Source: Tenrec ecaudatus (lineage: Eukaryota > Chordata > Mammalia > Afrosoricida > Tenrecidae). Taken from it: a stretch of DNA of 64,000 nt. Made by a program: the position numbers and the translations under genes. Positions 49,891 through 62,935 of the stretch are shown piece after piece. The DNA lies in contig NW_027459176.1 of the NCBI RefSeq assembly GCF_050624435.1, forward strand, positions 34,634 through 98,633, read 5' to 3'. The notes beneath the pieces were generated by a model that was not told where the DNA came from, made no database searches, and worked only from the letters and a program-made list of their open reading frames with translations. The first letter of the stretch is position 1. Each line of letters opens with the position of its first letter.

Positions 49891-52734
49891 CTGCTCTGAT
49901 GCAATGGCAGTGAGAATATTTTTACTCTTATTCTGGATTATGGTATATAATGAAAACATTTTCAGTTGCCTGCAGGGATGTGGGTGATTTTTCTGTTTTC
50001 CTGATAGTAGGACATGCAATAGGGCCAGTAGTTTGGGGATCCTATTATGGACAGCATTGAGGGAACTAGGGAGCAATTCTAGTCTGTCCAATGATTGGCT
50101 ATGAGGGGAAATGGACACAGTGTTACTGGGCTTGATTTATTTTATGTTGATGATATAAAATGAAACTCTGATGGATCAGTTGTGATGGTATCATGTGTGA
50201 AGACATTCCATGGTAAAGGGATTCAGGCTGTTTGGTAAATCCTTTACTCCCTTCATAAGCTTTCTGAGATAAAGGTAAAGGGATTATCCTGAGGTATAGC
50301 AGCACAGCCTTTCATCTCTGAAAGCATTATAGAGAATTGAAAAGAGAGATGTAGGACCTGACTACAGCAAGAAAGGAGACCTGGATCAGAGTTCTTCTGT
50401 GGACCAGCAGTCCCTACACAGTGAACCTCCTAGATCCAAGGTAATGTTGAAGCACACATACACATACACAGTGCTATCTAAAGCAAGTTAATCCCACAGA
50501 TAGTCCAAGCAGACAAGGAACTTGCCCCAGAAGCAACAGAATAAGAGAGGCTTATCCTATGGCTGATAGGCTACGTAACATAAGCCACAGAATTCTACCC
50601 ACCTAATTTATAAGAAAATACACTTTAAACGGAAAACCCCCCAATTAGTGATGATTCCTTCAAAACACACTTAAAAACTAAGAAAATGTGCTGGACTCTT
50701 CTTCAGAGCTCAACACTGAACACATCTGGTTGGATGCCATTTTTGGAAGGGTATTGCCCATCCCTCTTCCCTTTCACGTTCTTCAATGTTATTGAAATCA
50801 CTTGGGTTTATGGAACAGTCGGTTTTTTGTAATGGGTTAGGTTCTTTATCGGCTTGCTTGGCCAGCATTCTCAGAAGGTTAACGGTTACGATAATGTCAG
50901 CCTAGGTGACAAGTAATGCCATCACATCCATGAAGAGATTTTCTGTCAGCAGCCAGAAGTGGGAGGTGCTATCCTGGTGGGTGTGGTTTCCCCCAGTATA
51001 AATGTAAGTGGATTCTCTCTGTAAGCTGTGCAGATTTGGCCAGGTCCAGGGCCTCACCATACTTGTGCATCTCCAGACTTGAGACAGCATCTTGCCATAT
51101 TTCCTACATAACTTGGATTCACCCTTCTGCATAGCCTGGGAGGAAGCAGCCTACCGTCCCACGTTCCCATCTTGGATTCCTCTGGTACTCACCTACTTGA
51201 GTCAAGAGAGTGGTCCAGAATGATATCTGAGCCTTGAAAGCCTCTACAACTGTGAATTGAAAAGGTGAGTAGTGTGACTAGAATTTTTTTCTAAACATTT
51301 CTGACACGGTGTAATGGTGGCGGGATGGGATTAAAAGTGAGGCTTGCTTCTTTAGTAAAGGGCACAGTCTCTGACACTCATGGGGAAGCACTGATTCAAT
51401 AACAGTCAGTGACTAAAGGTGCGGGGGCGAAGATTTCAGAGAATGGAGGTCACCCACCCACTTGGCCTTCCCTAAGGTCTGACCAGATGCAGCTTACCCT
51501 TCATGGGTCAGGATTCCTTTTGGAGAAGATTCGTCAGAATGAGCATAGGGACCCACTCAGCATCTTGGAGCTTCCCATCCAGAGTTATGTTGCAACATGA
51601 GGCTTCATCCATTGCCCCTCTGGAGCGGCTGTCCATAGAATTTTCCCACTGTTGTTCATGGCAGCTGTTGCCTGGAGATAGAGGGAGACAGTGAAAGTCA
51701 TGGTGGAGTCCTGGCTCTTCATCTCGCTGCCCCTGGTTGTTCTAGTGACAAACTCACAGGACATCTTTTGCTTGTTAAAGACAGTCTTCATATTCTAAGT
51801 TTCCAGAGCTGTTCAAGAACATTTGATATTTGGTTGTGTTTAGTTTACAGTGGCCCATGTTTGTCTGAGAATTGTGCCTCATAGTGTTTTCAAAGGTTAT
51901 TTTTTTTCAAAAGTCAGTCACCAGATCTATCTGTTAAAGTGTCTCTGAGGAGAAAGGAACCATCTTCTCAGTTAGCTGCTAAACATTGTAACTCTTTGTG
52001 TTATTGGGGGTTCCAAGTTTAATTTCACATTTATTCAAGAGGGAAATTGACACCTTGTGTTGTATTTATTTTGGAGGATTTAAAGAATTTTTAAAATTAT
52101 GGTAAATTCTTCCTTTTAAGCTTCTTGGGTTTGCATTTGTATTTGTTTTGTTTCACTTTCTAGTAAAATTCTCTGACATTTAAGGAAAAGGCATTTCTTT
52201 TAGAATGCTGTTGTTGGTGTTGCTGAGATGACTACAAGGTGTGACATAAGTGTGGTTCAACTACAAGCCCAGGGAGATAACATAGAGCTAAATAAGAGAC
52301 CGTCATAGTATTTTCACATTAGAATAGAGGCGTCTAACATACTAAGAATTGTGTAGGAAGATTTGCATTCTGGTGGTGAGAATAATTTTTTATATAATTC
52401 ATGAATTCTATTTATGAATCATAAAATGTCTGTTATTGACAAGGTGTTTTAGGCTGTTCATGTTGTTAAGAGATATGGAATTGGTCCAGAATCCTACATA
52501 CCCTCAGCACTGACTCATAGTTAGCCTATATGAAAATGGAGGAAATACTGGAAAATCCGTGGACATCCTCAAAATTGTAATGTTGAAATGAAATGTTGCA
52601 GTTATCATGTCACTCTAGCTTAATGAATTGGTTATACTAAGAAAGTGTTTATACTACACACTGCTATAAAATCTTTGATGTAATCATTCAAATTGTTAAT
52701 TTGGTCTTCAAATACCCAATTCTTTATAGGCCAT
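49891..52734. other. anonymous intergenic stretch
   Basis: About 2.8 kb. The minus-strand open frame at 51585-51791 (68 codons) and the one at 50902-51132 were read and resemble nothing I can name. No repeat array or RNA gene is recognised. Confidence 0.4.
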
Positions 52735-53430
52735 TGTCTTCCTTGCAAAATGCTGACAGAGACCTGCTCTGATCTGCCTTGCAAGATGTTGATCTTAATT
52801 ACAAGATGCAGGGGGGAAACCTGCCCAGATCTTCCTTGAAAGATATCGATTATCTGACTTGTAAGATTGTGACAGAAGACCTGACAAAAGTATTTCTTGC
52901 AAGATGTTATTAAGTTTCCTTGCAAGATGGTGGGAAAACATTCTCTTATCTGTCTTACAATATGTCGCTGATACTCTTTTTAAAAGGTGCTGATAGAAGA
53001 CCTGGTCTGAGCTTCACGGATCTTTTTTGGAAGATGCTGATAGAGGACTGCTCTGATCTTCCTGGCAAGATGTTGCTGGTCTTCCTTGCAAATTGTGAGA
53101 GGAGACCTGTTCTGCTCTACCTTGCAAGATTTTGCTGAACTTCCTTGCAAGAAATTGATTGAGACCTGCAATGATCTTCCTTACAAGATATCGCTGGTCT
53201 TCCTTAAAGGGTGCTGATAGAAGACCTGCTCTGGTCTTCCTTGCCAAGATGTCGCTGATCTGCTTTGCAATATAGAAGACCTGCAATGATATTTCATGCA
53301 AGATGCTGCTGATCTTCTTCAAAGAAGCTATTAGAAGACCTGCTCTGGTCATTCTTACAAAGATGTGGAAGATATTCCTTGGAAAATGCTGTGAGGAGAC
53401 CCGCTCTGATCTTTGTTGAAAGATCATTAA
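52735..53430. repeat. composite 23/37-bp satellite, block 1
   Basis: Tandem units share a 17-bp core close to GATCTTCCTTGCAAGAT. Long units (about 37 bp) continue GCTGATAGAAGACCTGCTCT; short units (about 23 bp) continue GTCGCT. A long plus a short unit gives 60 bp. This first block is the most diverged. Confidence 0.9.
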
Positions 53431-53850
53431 TTTTAAAATTATTTTTAAAATCAGATTTTTATTTTGAAGAATGTTATTTAAAAATACTGGCCAATTAACG
53501 GGTCGTGCAAGTCCAAATATTGACCCGTGTGGGTGTGTGGGTGTGTGTGTATGTGTGTCTGGTCTAAACCTGAGACAGAGGAGTCATGGCCAGGCAGGGC
53601 ATAACTGACAGGCAGACACACAAACTCAGATGGTCCAAAGAAAAAACAGCATAATCCGGTGGTAGGCACAACATGCCAATAATATAGACCTAGAAGCAGC
53701 TGCTGCATGAGATGACCTGGAAAGCTTTTTCGCGCAGTACTCTTCCAGAAAATTGTTCCCAGCACGACTCCCAATGCACAGAGGGGAGGATCTATTTTGT
53801 GAGTGGGATCAATCTGATGTGCCCTTCCCTGAAAACGCCACTGATTTCCC
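53431..53850. repeat. satellite spacer module, short form
   Basis: Non-satellite spacer with the string TTGAAGAATGTTATTTAAA, a TG-rich tract and a conserved TGCTGCATGAGATGACCTG. It is paralogous to 56165-56560 and 59095-59480. The part equivalent to 55231-56160 is missing here. Confidence 0.85.
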
Positions 53851-55230
53851 TGCAAAATTCTGATAGAAGACATGCTCTGATCTGCCTTGCAAAATTTTGC
53901 AGATCTATCTATCAAGATGGTGGGAGAAGACCTGCCCAGATCTGGCTTGAAATACGTCATCAATCTGGCACTCAAGATGGTAAAAAAAGACCTACTATGG
54001 TGTTCCATAACAGGTCGCTAATCTTCTTTGCAAAATGCTGGAAGAACCTACTGTGATCACTTTTTCAAGATGTCGCTGATATCTCTTAATGATGATGAGA
54101 GAGGGCCCATTCTGATATTCCCTGATCTGCCTTGCAAGATGCTGATAGAAGATCTGCCATGATTTACCATGCAAAATGTTGCAGCTGTTCCCTGCAAGTT
54201 GCCAGAACCAACCTGCTCTGTTCTGCCTTGCAAGTTTGCGCTGATCTTCCTTGGAAGATATCCCTGGTCTTCCTTAACAGGTGCTGAGAGAAGACCTGCT
54301 CTGATCTTCCTTTCAGGATGCTTCATATCTGCCTTGCTAGATGCTGATAGAAAACCTAGTAATATCTGCCATGCAACATTTTGCAGATTTCTTACCAAGA
54401 TGCTGATGCAATACTTGCTTGGACCTTCCTTGCAAGATATGCCTGGGATTCTGATTTTTCATGCATCATTTTGCTGAACTTCCTTGCAAGATGTGCCTGG
54501 CCTTCTGATTTACGATGCAAGATATTGCTGATTTTCCTTGCAAGATGCTGATACAAGACCTGCTCTGATCTTCCTCGCAAGGAATCCATAATCTTGCTTT
54601 AGTTGTGCTGAGGAAAGACCCGCTCTGATCTTTCTGGCAAGATTTTGCTGATCTGCTTTGTAAGATGCTGACAGAAGACCTGCTCTGACTTGCCTTGCAA
54701 GATGTCGTCGATCTTCATTGGAAGATGCTGAGAGATAACCTGGTTTGATAGTCCATGCAAAATATCCCTCGTCTTCCTTAAATCGTGCTGAGATAAGACT
54801 TGTTCCAATCTTCTTGCAACACGCTTCTGATCTGCCTTGCAAGAAGGTGATGGAAGACGTGCTCGGATCTTCCTTGCAGATGTGGATCATCATGTTTGCC
54901 ATATAGAAGACCTGTGCTGGCCTTGCTTGCAAAATGCTGCTGATCTTCCTTGGAAAATGCTGATAGGAGAGCTTCCCTGGTCTTCCTGGCCAAATGTGAC
55001 TGATATTCCTTGCAAGATGCTGGGAGGAGACCTGGTCTAATCTACCTACCAAGATATTGCAGTTTCTCCATAGAAGATGCTGATAGAAGACCTGCACTAA
55101 TCAACCTTGCAAGACATCAATGATATGCGTGGCAAGATAGCAGACCTGCTCTGATCTCCCTTGGATGTGGCTACTGATCATCCTTGTAAGATGCTGAGGG
55201 CAACCTGAGGGAGATGTTCCCAAGTGCGCA
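53851..55230. repeat. composite 23/37-bp satellite, block 2
   Basis: Same units as block 1 with variable order. It aligns with block 3 over most of its length, including a distinctive stretch GTGGATCATCATGTTTGCCA near 54890 that recurs near 57820. Minus-strand open frames, the longest about 195 codons (54510-55097), arise because the 60-bp dimer is a multiple of three and lacks stops in that frame. Confidence 0.93.
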
Positions 55231-56560
55231 TGCATCTCCTTCTTCAACGTGTCTGAGCCCAGTTCAGGCTTCAGAAGGCCTACAGGTGGGTGAAAAATTA
55301 TCGCTCCTACTCTCTGGAAAATTTTGGGTATGTATGGATAGGGTTCACTTCTCCTTTTACTCTTTTAGGTTTGCTTCAAAAGGTTTGTGGGAAAAATAGG
55401 ACTTTTATCAATATTTCAATATTGCACAACAAGACCCTGGCATAAGCAGAATGCTACGCCCTTAGAGAGACATGTGTGGGGGGGCCCTTAATGTGTGTGT
55501 GTGCTTGCACATCATACAGGGTTGTTTGCGTAGCATGGGTTTTAGCAAACACCTCAAGAGTCTGTCAACCAGTGGTGTAGGTCATGCAACCAATGTGGTA
55601 CATTCTCATGTGCTTATTTACATATGTTTGTCAAACTCACCCTGCTCATAAGGAGTTCTGCATGCTGTCGACCTGCTCTGGCTCCTCTCTGGTGAAAAAG
55701 TTCACCTCTTCTTACTGCGGAATATTATGGGTGCTCTTTCATTGTTCAAAAGTTTCATGATTTTTTAATTATTAATTTTAACATCGGGTTTATATGCAGA
55801 ATAATGTTTTTTAAAGATCCTGCTGGATGTTCCTGTTGGATGTACGCAATGTTGACTCCTGTGCGTGTGTATGTGTGTGTTTGTGTGAGTGTGTGCGTGG
55901 GATTGCACATCACAAAAGAGTCTTTGTGTAGCGTAGGATTTACCAAACACCTTGGAAGTCAGTCTAGGTCAGGCAAACACTGTGGTACCTTCTGATATGC
56001 CAATTTACATGTCTTTATCAAATTGGTGCTGCTCCTAGGAGCAGTGCAGGCTGTCAAACAACTCAGGCTACTCAATGGCTAACAAATTCACCTCCTCCTG
56101 CTGTGCAATAATTCTGGGTCGGTTTCATATCTCACATGTCTCAGGATTTTCTTTAATTATTAATTATAAAATCAGATTTTTATGTTGAAGAATGTTATTT
56201 AAAGAAATTGGCCGATTATCTTGCCGTGAAATTCCAAATGTTAACTGGTGTGTGTGTGTGTGTGTGTGATTGTATGCTGTAATCCTGAGTGAGACAGATG
56301 ACTGACGACCAGGCAGGGCCGTACCGACAGGCAGACATAGAAATACAGGTGGTAAAAAAAACACAACAAAAAACAAAGCCAAATCTGATGGTAGGCACAA
56401 CGTGCTGATAATACAGTCCTAGAACCAGCTGCTGCATGAGATGACCTGCAAAGCTACTTCACACAGTACCCTTTCTGGAAAATGTTTGCAGCACCACTCC
56501 CTAACCCACAGATGATAGGATCTTCCTTGTGAGATGGGATCAATCTGATGTGCCCTTCCT
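55231..56560. repeat. satellite spacer module, long form, copy A
   Basis: About 1.33 kb separating satellite blocks 2 and 3. It contains two related ~380-bp halves (about 55380-55745 and 55750-56160), each with a TG-rich tract, GCACATCA, a CCAAACACC-type string and TCAACC/GTCAACC words, followed by the short-form module. It aligns with 58151-59480. Confidence 0.88.
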
Positions 56561-58150
56561 TAAAAACACCACTGATCTTCCCTGCAAAATGCTGTTAGAA
56601 GACCTGCTCTGATCTGCCTTGCAAAACTGCTGATCTATCTAACAAGATGCTGGGAGAAGACCTGCCCAGATCTTCCTTGAAAGATGCCGTCGATCTGCCA
56701 TGCAGGATAGTGACAAAAGACCTAATATGGTGTTCCTAGTAAGAGGTCGCTAATCTTCCTTGCAAGATGCTGGGAGAACTTCCTCTGAAATCTCTTTCGA
56801 GATGTCTTTCATATTTCTTAATGGTGCTGAAAGAAGTCCTACTCTGATCTTCCCTGATCTGCCTTGCAAGATACTGATAGAAGACTTGCCATGATCTCCC
56901 TTGCAAGATGCCGGAAGAAGCTGCTCTTAATTGTCTTTCAAGATGACCTTCATATTTCTTAAGGGTGCTTGTAGAAGGCCTACTCTGATCTTCCCTGATC
57001 TGCCCTGCAAGATGCTGATAGAAGACCAGACATGATATTCCTCCCAAGTTGCTGCAGCTCTTCCCTGCAGGTTGCCCATAAAAAACTGCTGTGAACTGCC
57101 TGGCAAGATATCTCTAGCCGCCCTTAACAGGTGCTGAGACAAGACTTGCTCTGATCTTCCATGCAAGTTATCCCTGGACTTCCTTTAGAGATGCTGAGGG
57201 AAAACCCGCTCTGATCTTCCTGGCAAGATTTTGTTGACCTGTCTTGCAAGATGCTGACAGAAGACCTGCTCTGATCTGCCACGCCAGATTTTACCGATCT
57301 TCTTACCAAGAGGCGGATACAACACTTGCTCTGATCTTCCTTGCAAGATATGCCTGGGCTTCTGATCTGTCATGCAACATCTTTCTGATCTTCCTTGCAA
57401 GATGTGCCTGGCCTTCTGATCTGCCATGCAAGATATTGCTGATCTTCCTTGCAAGATGCTGATACAAGATCTGCTCTGATCTTCCTTGCAAGTAACCCCT
57501 GGCCTTCCTTTCGAGGTGCTGAGGGAAGACCCGCCCTGATCTTTCTGGCAAGATTTTTTTTGATCTGCCTTGCAAGACGCTGACAGAAGACCTGTTCTGA
57601 CCTGCCCTGCAAGATGTCGCCGATCTTCCTTGGAACACGCTGATAGATGACGTGGTGTGATATTCCACGCAAAATATCCCCCGTCTTCCTTAAATCGTGC
57701 CGAGATAGGACCTGTTGCGATCTTCTTGCAACAGGTCTGCCTTGCAAGATGGTGATGGACGACGTGATCTGCCTTGCAAGATGGTGATGGAAGACGTGCT
57801 CGGATCTTCCTTGCACATGTGGATCATCATGTTTGCCATATAGAAGACCTGCTCTGGTCTTCCTTGCAAAATGCTGCTGATCTTCCTTGGAAGATGCTGA
57901 TAGGAGAGCTTCTCTCGTCTTTCTTGCCAAGACGTGCCAGATATTCCTTGCAAGATGCTGGGAGGAGACCTGGTCTAATCTACCTACCAAGATATTGCAG
58001 AGTCTCCATAGAAGATGCTGATAGAAGACCTGTGCCAATCAACCTTGCAAGACATCACTGATCTGCTTGGCAAGATAGCAGGTCTGGTCTGATCTCCCTT
58101 GGATGTGACTACTGATCATCCTTGTAAGATGCTGAGGGAAACCTGACGGA
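56561..58150. repeat. composite 23/37-bp satellite, block 3
   Basis: Best preserved block; units such as GATCTGCCTTGCAAGATG and GATCTTCCTTGCAAGATG alternate. The minus strand carries a stop-free stretch of 222 codons (57370-58038) that translates to a 20-residue periodic peptide with words like GRSEQV and HLARKIS. There is no evidence of expression. Confidence 0.93.
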
Positions 58151-59480
58151 GACGTCCATATATGCACATCCCTCTCTGCCTTCAAAAGGTCTGAACACAG
58201 TTCAGCCATCAGGAGTCGCATATGTGGGTGAAATAATTCTTCCTCCTCCTCTCTGGAAAAATTTGGATAGGTAGGCATAGGGTTCACAACACTTTTTTCT
58301 CATCTTGTGTTTGCTTCAAAAGATTTGTAGGAAAAATGGGACTTTTATGGCATACGCAGAATGCTACACCCTTAGAGAGACATGTTTGGGTGGCCCTGAA
58401 TGTGTGTGTGTGTGTGTGTCTGTGTGTGCTTGCACATCATATACGGCTGCTTGCGTAGCATGGGTTTTACCAAACACCCCGACAGTCTGTCACCAGTGGT
58501 CTAGGCCAGGCAAACACTGGGGTGACTTCTCATGTGCTTATATACGCATGTTTGTCAAACTCACCCTGCTCATAAGGAGGTCGGCATGCGGTCGACCAGA
58601 CTTGGCTCCTCTCTGGTTAAAAACTTCAACTCATCTTATTGCGGGATAGTATGAGTCCATCTTTCATTGCTGAAATCCGTTATCTGATTTTTGTAACTGT
58701 TAAATTTTAACATTGGGTTTATATACAGAATAATGTATTTTAAAGATACTGACAGATGTTCTTGTTGGGTGTGCGCAAATGATGACTGCTGTGAGTCTGT
58801 GTGTGTGAGAGTGTGTGAGTGTGCTAGCACATCATACAAGAGTCTCTGTGTAGCGTAGGATTTACCAAACACCTTGGAAGTGAGTCAACCAGTGGCCTAG
58901 GTCAGGCAAACACTGTGGAACCTTCTGATGTGCCAATTTACAAATGTTTCTCAAATTGGAGCTGCTCATAAGAGCTGCACTGGCTGTCAACCACCTCAGG
59001 CTACTCAATGGCTAACAAATTCACCTCCTCCTAGGCTGTAATAATTCTGGGCCTTGTTTCATTTCTCACGTTTCAGGATTTTCTTTCATTATTAATTTTA
59101 TAATCAGATTTTTACATTGAAGAATGTTATTTAAAGACACTTGTGATTTTCTTGCTGTGCAAGTCTAAATGTTAACTCCTGTGTGAGTGTGTGTGTGTTG
59201 TGTAAACCTGAGTAAGACAGATGACTGATGACCATGCAGGGCCCTAACCGGCAGGCATACACAGAAACTCAGGTGGTGCAAAAGACAGAGCATAATCCGG
59301 TGGTAGGCACAACATGCCAATAATATAGACCTAGAAGCAGCTGCTGCATGAGATGACCTGCAAAGCTATTACGCACAGTACCCTCTCTGAAAATTATTCC
59401 CCGTACCACTCCCTAACTCAGAGATGATAGGATCTTACTTGTGAGATGGGATCACTGTGATGTACCCTTCCTTGAAAACG
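58151..59480. repeat. satellite spacer module, long form, copy B
   Basis: Copy of the 55231-56560 spacer at an offset of about 2.93 kb, with the same order: GTCTGAACACAGTTCAG start, TG-rich tract near 58402-58430, second TG tract near 58795-58825, then the short-form module with TTGAAGAATGTTATTTAAAG. Confidence 0.88.
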
Positions 59481-60290
59481 CCACTGATCTTCCCTGCAAA
59501 ATGCTGATAGAAGACCTGCTCTGATCTGCCTTGCAAAATTGCTGATCTATCTATCAAGATGATGGAGGAAAACCTGCCCAGATCTTCCTTGAAAAATCCA
59601 GTCGATCTGCCATGCAAGATGGTGACAGAAGATCTAATATGGTGCTCCTAATAAGATGTCGCTAATCTTCCTTGCAAGATGCTCGGGGAACTTCCTGTGA
59701 ACTCTCTTTCGAGATGCTGGGAGAAGACCTGGCCACATCTTCCTTGAATGATGCTTTCACTCCGCCATACATGATGGTGAGAGAAGACCTACTATGGTGA
59801 TCCTAGTAACAGGCCGCTAATCTTCCTTGCAAGATGCCAGGAGAACCTGCTCTAAGCTGTCTTTCAAGATGTCTTTCATATATCTTAACGGTGCTCAAAG
59901 AAGGCCTACTATGATCTTCCCTGATCTGCCTTGCAAGATACCAATAGATGACCAGTCATGATATTGCTCGCAAGTTGCTCCAGCTCTTCCCTGCAAGTTA
60001 CCAGAGAAGAACTGCTCTTGTGTGCCTTGCAAGATATCCCTTGTTGCCATTAACAGGTGCAGCGAGAAGACCTGCCCTGATCTTCCTTTCAAGATGCTTC
60101 CATCAGCCTTGCACGATGCTGACAGAAGACCTGCTCTGATCTGCCTTGCTAGATGCCGATAGACGACCAGCCATGATCTTCCTCACATGTTGCTTCCAAC
60201 TCTTCCCTGCAAGGTGCCAGAGAAGAACTGCAAGATATCGCTGGTTGCCCTTAATGGGTGCTGAGAGAAGACCTGCTCTGATGAAGAGAG
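59481..60290. repeat. composite 23/37-bp satellite, block 4
   Basis: Last, shorter block, ending near 60280 at an abrupt change to unrelated sequence. It aligns with the first half of blocks 2 and 3. Confidence 0.9.
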
Positions 60291-61119
60291 TACAGTTCCT
60301 CAACTGCAGCACAAAGAATTGATGTGTGCAAACCACCATCCCTGCCCAGGTCCCAGAGTGAAACCGCTGGTTGTGGGGACGGTGCCCACTCCTGATGATG
60401 AGCCGGCTCTGTTCTTCCTTGTGTGAGCAAACTGCTGCTGCATCCAATGTCTGTGTGTAAGCTTTGCTTTTGCTGGTGATCTCAGACATTGGTTTAACAG
60501 AAATTTGCTGTTGGGACGACCTTACACTACAAAAGAAGGGAAAATACAACTGGAAGGAATAATAAGTTTATTCTTATAAATCTACCTTTTAAATTGAAAC
60601 ACAAACCATAAAATACATATATGAACTGAACTGAAATGAAAACCCTTAATAAGTTAATAAAGATATTATAAATAATATAATAAATGATGTCACAGAAAAA
60701 TATAACATAATTAAAATAAAAACAAATCGTAAATTCGATGGCTGCCAGGATAATGGCAAAATATAGCAGTTCCTGATAAGGTTATTAAAAATGATCAAAC
60801 AAAACACAGATTACATAGAAAACAAACTAATGGAGATAACTACCAAAAATAGGTTACAAATTAAGAAATTCGATATTCATAACCAACAAAAACCAAATGA
60901 ATTCTTAGCCATAGTAACCCTCTAGGACATAGTATAACTGCTCCTAAGAGATTAAGACCCTGTAAATCTTTTTTCAATTGAAAATTTTATTATGAAATAT
61001 GTAATATAATATATCAATGTTAGATTTCTTTTTTCATGTACAACATAATGTTATAAAAATTATTTTAAAGTATTGGAATAAAAATATTTTAAAACATTTA
61101 TTCAAGAATTAAGATCTCT
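60291..61119. other. anonymous sequence, AT-rich from 60540
   Basis: The first ~250 bp are GC-balanced and could be an old LTR fragment, but no diagnostic end pair was found. The rest is AT-rich with nothing recognised. Confidence 0.35.
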
Positions 61120-61300
61120 TAACATTTTTAAAAGATTTTATTAGGACCTAATCCATTCATCATACCACTCTATAGTTCAATCATATCAAGCAGTGTTGAA
61201 CAATCACTATCACAATCAATTTCAAAGTATTTCCTGCCTTCCTGAACTCCTTTATATCAATTCCCCTTTATTCCCCACCTACCATGCCATAGACCCAGGA
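61120..61300 (-). mobile_element. older L1-like retrotransposon 3' end
   Basis: AAAAGATTTTATTAGGACC followed by TTCAATCATATCAAGCAG and ATCACAATCAATTTCAAAG resembles the antisense 3' end of the same family, but more diverged than other copies. Confidence 0.5.
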
Positions 61301-61760
61301 ACCCTTATTCTAGTTATTGGCTCTGTAGTTTCACCCATTATGCTTTCATAAATTGAAAAACATAGAGACATAACAAGGAGTCAAAAAGGCTACCAACAAT
61401 GACAAAATAAAACAATAACTTCTATATGGAAAAAACACAGAGAAATATTAAAAACCAGACAAGCACAGATTATATCAAAAAACGATATCAAATGATACGT
61501 TTTTAACCATTCAAGTCAGATTTATCATTTTAATCTTCTATAGACAATACTCTGATCACCAGGTTATTCCCATTTTTCAAGTATGATTAGAGGGAAATCA
61601 CAAGAAGCTTATTCCCTGTGTAGCTCCTGTAAGTGGATTTTGAGCTTCCACTGTCGCCACAGTCTTCTGCACACCAGAATGTCACAATTCAAGCTCTCAT
61701 ACTTTCCCCTCCATGGATTTGGATTGTATGATTTCCAGTACTTGTAAATTGTTTTAGAGT
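61301..61760. other. anonymous sequence
   Basis: Nothing recognised. Confidence 0.4.
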
Positions 61761-61852
61761 CTCAACTTTCTCCTTTGGGCTGGCTAGTGGTTTTCAACTG
61801 CCAACCTAGCCATTAGCATACCAAATGTAAAATCCACTACACTACCTGGGAA
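61761..61852 (-). mobile_element. AfroSINE head fragment, antisense
   Basis: TTTTCAACTGCCAACCTAG, then CATTAGCATACC, then CCACTACACTACC match the antisense tRNA-like head of the SINE. Confidence 0.6.
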
Positions 61853-62079
61853 AGTGGATATTTACATGATCTTTATTTGTATATATCATTTATTATTTAT
61901 TTATTACTCTTTCCCCGGATTGTTTAATAGCCATGTAATTGTAAATTAATTAGGAATGATATATTTATTTAATTTTAAATGTTATAATTTTAACAGTTTC
62001 TGAATTTTTAAAACTAGAATAATATATATCTTTTTGGTAATTACAACTGGCTGACCAAAATTAAACTCAAATTTTCTGC
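61853..62079. other. AT-rich anonymous sequence
   Basis: Nothing recognised. Confidence 0.4.
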
Positions 62080-62440
62080 ACCTCACTTCATCAGACAAGT
62101 TGTTAAGTGCTTTTGAGTCAGTTTTGCGGATAATGGCTGTGTATACTATAGAACAAATACATAAACTTGTAAGTTTGAACCATCCCCTCTTGATCCTAAC
62201 TTTGAGACCCTTTTTGCAGCCACTCTGGGTGCGCATCTAATTCAGGGTATTTCTCCATCTTGCTGACACTCTACACAGAGTGGTCCTCCTGAACACATGT
62301 GCAAAATGTGTGTGAAATCTTCCCTGTTCTCAATTCTAAAGAGCATTCTGATTTCATCCACTTGGGACACAATTGCTGTTTTTTGGAATCAAAGCTGTCC
62401 TTCAACTGTGAGTTCCCTTCATCGTGACTCCGGTGAATGA
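62080..62440 (-). mobile_element. BovB/RTE-type LINE 3' fragment, antisense
   Basis: AGTTGTTAAGTGCTTTTGAG with ATGGCTGTGTATACTATAG matches the RTE 3' terminus; further on, ACACATGTGCAAAATGTGTG and AAGAGCATTCTGATTTCATC follow the same element in order, with an internal deletion. Confidence 0.6.
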
Positions 62441-62935
62441 CCTGACGAATGACTCCACCGACCAGGCAGGTCATTCAATTCACCTGTTCCCAGTGTCAGG
62501 GACCCTTCTGTGCCTAGAACCCTTGTTTCTGCATCAAGGGAGCCAATGGTGATGCTTGCTGCATCACTAAGGAAATATCACAAGTTTAGGCCCCAGAGTC
62601 ACCGAAATTATTTTCTCAGAGAAGAATAGTCAATCACGACCCACAGTGCAGAGGGAGCGATGCAGAGAGACACCTTGTGAGACACCTGACCCTGGGCTGC
62701 AGTAGAGCAATGAGCTCAGGACTGTTAAAACCATGCATTACACGCATGAATCTGTACCTGCCTGTATTTCATTGTCATCAGATTTTGAGTAACAGGATGA
62801 AAATGCTGTGATACTCTGTTTCTCAAGAAGGAAACAGGTCAGATAGGATGATCATGAAGGCTCAGAATCAAATTAATTTGTTTTGCAAGCAGAGAATGTT
62901 AGTCCCTCCTTCAAAGTCTGCAGCGAGGAGAAAAT
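62441..62935. other. 3' flank of the IGHV gene, anonymous
   Basis: Nothing further recognised downstream of the IGHV gene. Confidence 0.4.

Noticed and set aside
51585-51791. 68-codon minus-strand frame
   Set aside because: Reads as a plausible peptide but resembles no family I can name and has no gene context.
52735-60290. CRISPR-like or coding repeat array
   Set aside because: Units abut directly without unique spacers of constant length; the organism is a mammal. The 20-codon periodic frames follow from the 60-bp dimer.
60291-60545. Possible ERV LTR end next to satellite block 4
   Set aside because: The sequence has an LTR-like feel but no paired end, polyA signal in place or target duplication was found.
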